Source of the DNA: Spirochaetaceae bacterium
Lineage (GTDB): Bacteria; Spirochaetota; Spirochaetia; SZUA-6; Bin103
Assembly: GCA_028820215.1 (NCBI GenBank)
Contig: JAPPKD010000003.1
Coordinates: forward strand, 1 to 36,389
DNA: 36,389 nt
Direction: 5' to 3'
How positions within the stretch are numbered: position 1 is the first letter of the stretch; each line of letters opens with the position of its first letter. A program made the translations under genes and the position numbers. The notes beneath the pieces were generated by a model that saw nothing but the letters and a program-made list of their open reading frames with translations, ran no database searches and was not told where the DNA came from. Below, in pieces: positions 33,487 through 36,389 of this stretch.

Positions 33487-35160
33487 ATGGTACTGGAGGT
33501 TCTGCTCACCCTCGGCCTCCTGGTCGTGGTGGCCAAGCTCGCCGAGGGGGTGTTCAGCCGGTTCGGACTGAGCTCGATCATCGCCTACACGGCGACGGGC
33601 GTGGTGCTCGGCCCGGTCCTGGGGATCGCCGAGGCGACGCCCGAGATTCAACTCTTCCTGGGCATCGGCATCCTGGTTCTGTTCTTCCTGGTCGGCCTGG
33701 ACGAGATCGACATTCCCGGATTCGTCGCGACGTTCTGCGGCCGCTACTTCGTGGCGGCCGTGCTGTCGGTCCTGGTGTCGCTGCTGGCGGCGCTCATCGT
33801 CACGTCGGACCTGCTGAATCTTCGTTTCGCGCTTGGACTGGACTTCACCGAGGCGCTGGCCCTGGCAGGGATCCTGTCGCTGTCCAGCCTGGGACTGCTG
33901 GCCAAGGTGCTCGCCGACGACGGTCACCTCAAGGAGCCGATCGGCCTCAAGATGTTCACGATCGTGACGATCGCGGAGGTGTTCGCCCTGCTGGTGGTGG
34001 GGTTCAGCATCGGCGATCACCATGGCCACGGCAGCCACGACCTGTCCGCGCTGAACGTGCTGATCCTCCTGGCGCAGATCGCGGGATTCGTGGTCGTGAC
34101 GTGGGTCCTGTCGGCCAAGCTGCTGCCGCCGGCGATCCTGTTCCTCCGGCGTTTCATCAGGGTGCCGGAGCTGTCGTTCGGCCTGCTGCTCGGCGGGCTC
34201 TTTCTGGTGGTGGTCGGGGCCGAGAAGATCGGACTGCACGGCACCATCGGGGCGTTGCTGTTCGGCGCGGCGCTCTCGGGGCTGCCCGAGGGCGTGCGGC
34301 ACGACATCCTTCCGGGGATGCGCAGCGCGTCGGAAGGTCTGTTCGTCCCTCTGTTCTTCGCGTCGGCCGGCCTGCAATTCGATCTGTCCTTCACGGAGAT
34401 CCCGATCGGGACGATCGCGGCCCTCGTGCTGGTCCCGCTGGTGGGCAAGTTCGCAGGCTCGTTCCTGAGTACGATCGTGACCCGCATCGAGTCGCCGTTC
34501 ACGCTGGCCACGGGGCTGATGTCGAAGGGCGTTGCGGAGATCGCCCTGCTGCTGGTGCTGCTGGAGGCCGGGGTGATCGAGCAGAGTGTGTTCTCGCTGT
34601 TCGTGCTGGTCATGTTCGGCTACATCCTGCTGATGCCGCAGGCGATCAAGATCTCGGTCAAGCGCGCGAAGTCCGAGTACGCGCGGATGCCGAAGGTCAT
34701 CCCGTCCTACGTCCGGTATGCTCTTTCCGGCGTCAAGATCGGCAGCCTCCTGGACAGGACCCGAAGCTACCCGGACTCGGCCACCACGGTGCAGAGCTTC
34801 CTGGATGACTGGACCGTGCCGAACCATCGCGACTACGTGGTGGTCGATGGCGGCGAGGTGGCGGGGATCGTGTCGATGTCCAAGGTACGATCCGTTCCCA
34901 GCAACGCGCGGGCGACGACGAAGCTACGGGATCTGCTGCGAGTACGGACGCCGCATGCCGGGCCCGACGAGTTGATCGTCGACGTCATGGATCGGATGAC
35001 GAGCAGCTCGATAACCGTGATACCGGTCATGGACGGCGTCTCGGGACTGTTCCTGGGCACCTTGGCAAGTCATGATGTCATGGACTTGGTCGCCCTGATG
35101 GAAGAGATCAAGGAGGAAGAGAAATCGATGGGCGCTCCAGCAGGGACGGCTGACGCATAA
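33487..35160 (+). CDS. Kef-type cation/proton antiporter with C-terminal CBS pair
   Basis: 557 residues from the ATG at 33487. About 12 membrane segments (residues 1-385) of the CPA2 family: LVVVAKLAEGVFSRFGLSSII, GILVLFFLVGLDEID, FVPLFFASAGLQFD and LATGLMSKGVAEIALLLVLL. A His-rich loop GDHHGHGSHD lies between helices. Instead of the usual TrkA-N (KTN) NAD-binding domain, residues about 420-545 form two CBS-like repeats (DYVVVDGGEVAGIVSMSKV; ITVIPVMDGVSGLFLGTLASHDVMDLV), which commonly bind adenine nucleotides. A role in K+ or Na+/H+ exchange gated by adenylates is inferred. Confidence 0.9.
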   Translation: MVLEVLLTLGLLVVVAKLAEGVFSRFGLSSIIAYTATGVVLGPVLGIAEATPEIQLFLGIGILVLFFLVGLDEIDIPGFVATFCGRYFVAAVLSVLVSLLAALIVTSDLLNLRFALGLDFTEALALAGILSLSSLGLLAKVLADDGHLKEPIGLKMFTIVTIAEVFALLVVGFSIGDHHGHGSHDLSALNVLILLAQIAGFVVVTWVLSAKLLPPAILFLRRFIRVPELSFGLLLGGLFLVVVGAEKIGLHGTIGALLFGAALSGLPEGVRHDILPGMRSASEGLFVPLFFASAGLQFDLSFTEIPIGTIAALVLVPLVGKFAGSFLSTIVTRIESPFTLATGLMSKGVAEIALLLVLLEAGVIEQSVFSLFVLVMFGYILLMPQAIKISVKRAKSEYARMPKVIPSYVRYALSGVKIGSLLDRTRSYPDSATTVQSFLDDWTVPNHRDYVVVDGGEVAGIVSMSKVRSVPSNARATTKLRDLLRVRTPHAGPDELIVDVMDRMTSSSITVIPVMDGVSGLFLGTLASHDVMDLVALMEEIKEEEKSMGAPAGTADA

Positions 35161-35174
35161 AGGTCCCTTAACCC

Positions 35175-35203
35175 CTTACACAAGCTCCCTCAACCTGTAC
35201 AAT
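35175..35203 (+). promoter_or_regulatory. Promoter of the small coiled-coil gene
   Basis: CTTACA (35175-35180, 4 of 6), a 17-bp spacer and TACAAT (35198-35203, 5 of 6). Transcription would begin near 35210, so the upstream ATG at 35202 lies inside the -10 box and cannot be the start; the ATG at 35211 would be at or next to the transcript 5' end. Confidence 0.6.
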
Positions 35204-35210
35204 GGAAAGG

Positions 35211-35657
35211 ATGGCCGACATCGATCTGCAGGGCCTTGATCCGGCGACGGCGCGGGAGGTGGTCGCCGGCTATCTGCGATCGTCGCGGGAGTTGCGGGGA
35301 CAGCTGCGATCCGCCCGCGAGCAGGAAGAACTCTGGCAGAAGCGTACGCTGCTGGCCCGGCAGGCCGGCGACCACGAGCTCGAGCATCGGGCACAACGCC
35401 GGCTGAAGGAGGCGCGCGAGACCAGCGGGAGGCTGAGCGCGGAGGAATTCGAGCTGTCGGCTGTCATCGATCGGCTGAAGGCGGAGTTGCAGAGGCTTCG
35501 CGCCGCGCCGGAGCTTTCCGGCATCGACGCGGACCAGCTCCTCACCGACCTCCGGTCGATCGCCGGGGAGCCGGATGCGACCGCGGAAGCGTTGCAGGAA
35601 CTGCAGACGGAGCGCGAGCTCCGCGAGCTGAAGCGCAGGCTCGAAGCCGAACCCTGA
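35211..35657 (+). CDS. Small coiled-coil protein of unknown function
   Basis: 148 residues from the ATG at 35211. Not recognised. After a short N-terminal segment the protein is almost entirely Glu/Arg/Leu/Gln-rich helix with heptad-like spacing (RSSRELRGQLRSAREQEELW through RLKAELQRLR), a break near PELSGIDADQLL, then another helix ending RELKRRLEAEP. No membrane segment or signal peptide. The fold recalls PspA- or scaffold-type coiled coils but no diagnostic motif is present. It has its own promoter and stands between the antiporter and the TetR regulator. Confidence 0.8.
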   Translation: MADIDLQGLDPATAREVVAGYLRSSRELRGQLRSAREQEELWQKRTLLARQAGDHELEHRAQRRLKEARETSGRLSAEEFELSAVIDRLKAELQRLRAAPELSGIDADQLLTDLRSIAGEPDATAEALQELQTERELRELKRRLEAEP

Positions 35658-35730
35658 CCGGATCCGCTTGATCCACGGCGACGCTGGCTCCTGCTCGATT
35701 CAAGAGACCGCTGTGCAGACGAATTGGGCG

Positions 35731-35754
35731 TCACGGTTATGACTAGTTTCACGG
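35731..35754 (+). promoter_or_regulatory. Possible operator upstream of the TetR gene
   Basis: TCACGG occurs twice, at 35731-35736 and 35749-35754, 18 bp apart, and GTCA/TGAC (35730-35733, 35740-35743) form an inverted pair over the -10-like TATGAC (35738-35743). TetR proteins often bind near their own gene, so this is a candidate site. Nothing else stands out in 35658-35763. Confidence 0.25.
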
Positions 35755-35763
35755 ACTGCGGCC

Positions 35764-36339
35764 ATGCCGAGAAGTAAGCAGTTCGAACCCGAGCAGGCGC
35801 TGAGCAGCGCGATGAGCGCCTTCTGGCGTCACGGCTACGATGCGACCTCCATGGAGGACCTGATGGACTGCATGGGTATCGGCCGGGCGAGCATCTACAA
35901 CGCGTTCGGGAACAAGCGCGCGCTGTTCCTCTCCGCCCTGGAGCATTATGTAAGTAGCGGGGGAGCGCTCCAAGGCGTACGCCTGCCGGATTCCCCCAGG
36001 CTGGCGATCGTGACCGCGTTCAGGACCATCGTCGAAAGGGCGGTGACCGGCGAGTCGTGCGACGGGTGCCTGGTGGTCAATACGGCGCTCGAGCTGGCCC
36101 CGCACGACGATGAGATCGCGCAGATCGTGAACGGGATATTCGTGCAGCAGGAGGCGCTGTTTCGTACCTATCTGGTGCAAGCCATGGCGTGTGGTGAAGT
36201 CCCGCAGACCCTGGATCCGTCGCGCACCGCGCAGACGCTGCTGGCCCTGTCCATCGCGGTGCTGGTGCTCGCCCGCAGCCGGCCGGATGAGCCGCTGCTG
36301 CGATCGATCGAGCACCAGGTCCAGGCGCTGTTGGGCTAG
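35764..36339 (+). CDS. TetR/AcrR-family transcriptional regulator
   Basis: 191 residues, ATG at 35764. N-terminal helix-turn-helix at about 8-50: ALSSAMSAFWRHGYDATSMEDLMDCMGIGRASIYNAFGNKRALF. The C-terminal domain has SCDGCLVVNTALELAPHDDEI, a Cys-containing segment found in TetR regulators of reductase and efflux genes (NemR/AcuR-like groups). The two Cys residues three apart (CDGC) might sense electrophiles or redox state; this is inference. Its regulated genes are probably beyond the window end. The last 50 bp (36340-36389) hold no recognisable feature. Confidence 0.93.
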   Translation: MPRSKQFEPEQALSSAMSAFWRHGYDATSMEDLMDCMGIGRASIYNAFGNKRALFLSALEHYVSSGGALQGVRLPDSPRLAIVTAFRTIVERAVTGESCDGCLVVNTALELAPHDDEIAQIVNGIFVQQEALFRTYLVQAMACGEVPQTLDPSRTAQTLLALSIAVLVLARSRPDEPLLRSIEHQVQALLG

Positions 36340-36389
36340 CCCGCATAGCTCACCAAGGGGGATAGACACGGGGTGGTATTTGTGGTATT

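Overview
High-GC bacterial chromosomal DNA, densely coding on both strands, with no phage, integrase or IS genes. The best taxonomic clue is the phenylalanyl-tRNA synthetase: both subunits (3141-6451) are of the archaeal/eukaryal type, which among bacteria is characteristic of spirochaetes. A GC-rich Spirochaetales-like organism, possibly known mainly from environmental or host-associated genomes, is my inference; no rRNA is present to confirm it.

Layout. 1-518: end of a toxin-antitoxin (TA) operon with a YhaV-type toxin. 575-8132: aromatic amino acid, Phe-tRNA and NAD block, consisting of a DAHP synthase-prephenate dehydratase fusion (minus), a divergent HD-like protein followed by pheS-pheT (plus), and nadE (minus). 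8158-8955: tRNA-Arg(CCT) and an RlpA-like lytic transglycosylase with a SPOR domain. 8999-15163: methylcitrate-cycle genes prpB, prpC and prpD, with prpD separated from prpBC by an unknown two-gene unit and a Phd/PIN TA module; then a uronate-dehydrogenase-like SDR. 15248-16438: glutathione-independent formaldehyde dehydrogenase. 16519-16974: remnant of an endonuclease/exonuclease/phosphatase gene. 17075-23355: complete five-gene peptide/sugar-type ABC importer. 23413-24104: second Phd/PIN module. 24112-27229: ABC-2 exporter (ATPase plus two permeases). 27304-33368: thioesterase, ftsK, uppP, rsmG and an MsbA-like exporter. 33487-36339: Kef-type antiporter with CBS domains, a small coiled-coil protein and a TetR regulator.

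How it fits together. Phe synthesis and Phe-tRNA charging sit back to back across a 97-bp divergent promoter region. The prp genes would turn propionyl-CoA into pyruvate and succinate. The ABC importer is an operon whose first intergenic gap holds strong hairpins, suggesting unequal expression of the binding protein and the permeases.

The most unusual points are: (1) the DAHP synthase domain has lost two of the four expected metal ligands (Cys to Ser, His to Leu) while keeping its substrate motifs, and is fused to prephenate dehydratase without a chorismate mutase; (2) the neighbouring HD-like protein has HN in place of HD; (3) several genes have a -10-like hexamer only 5-9 nt before the start codon, suggesting leaderless or near-leaderless mRNAs; (4) a TA promoter has palindromes lying on its -35 and -10 boxes 22 bp apart.
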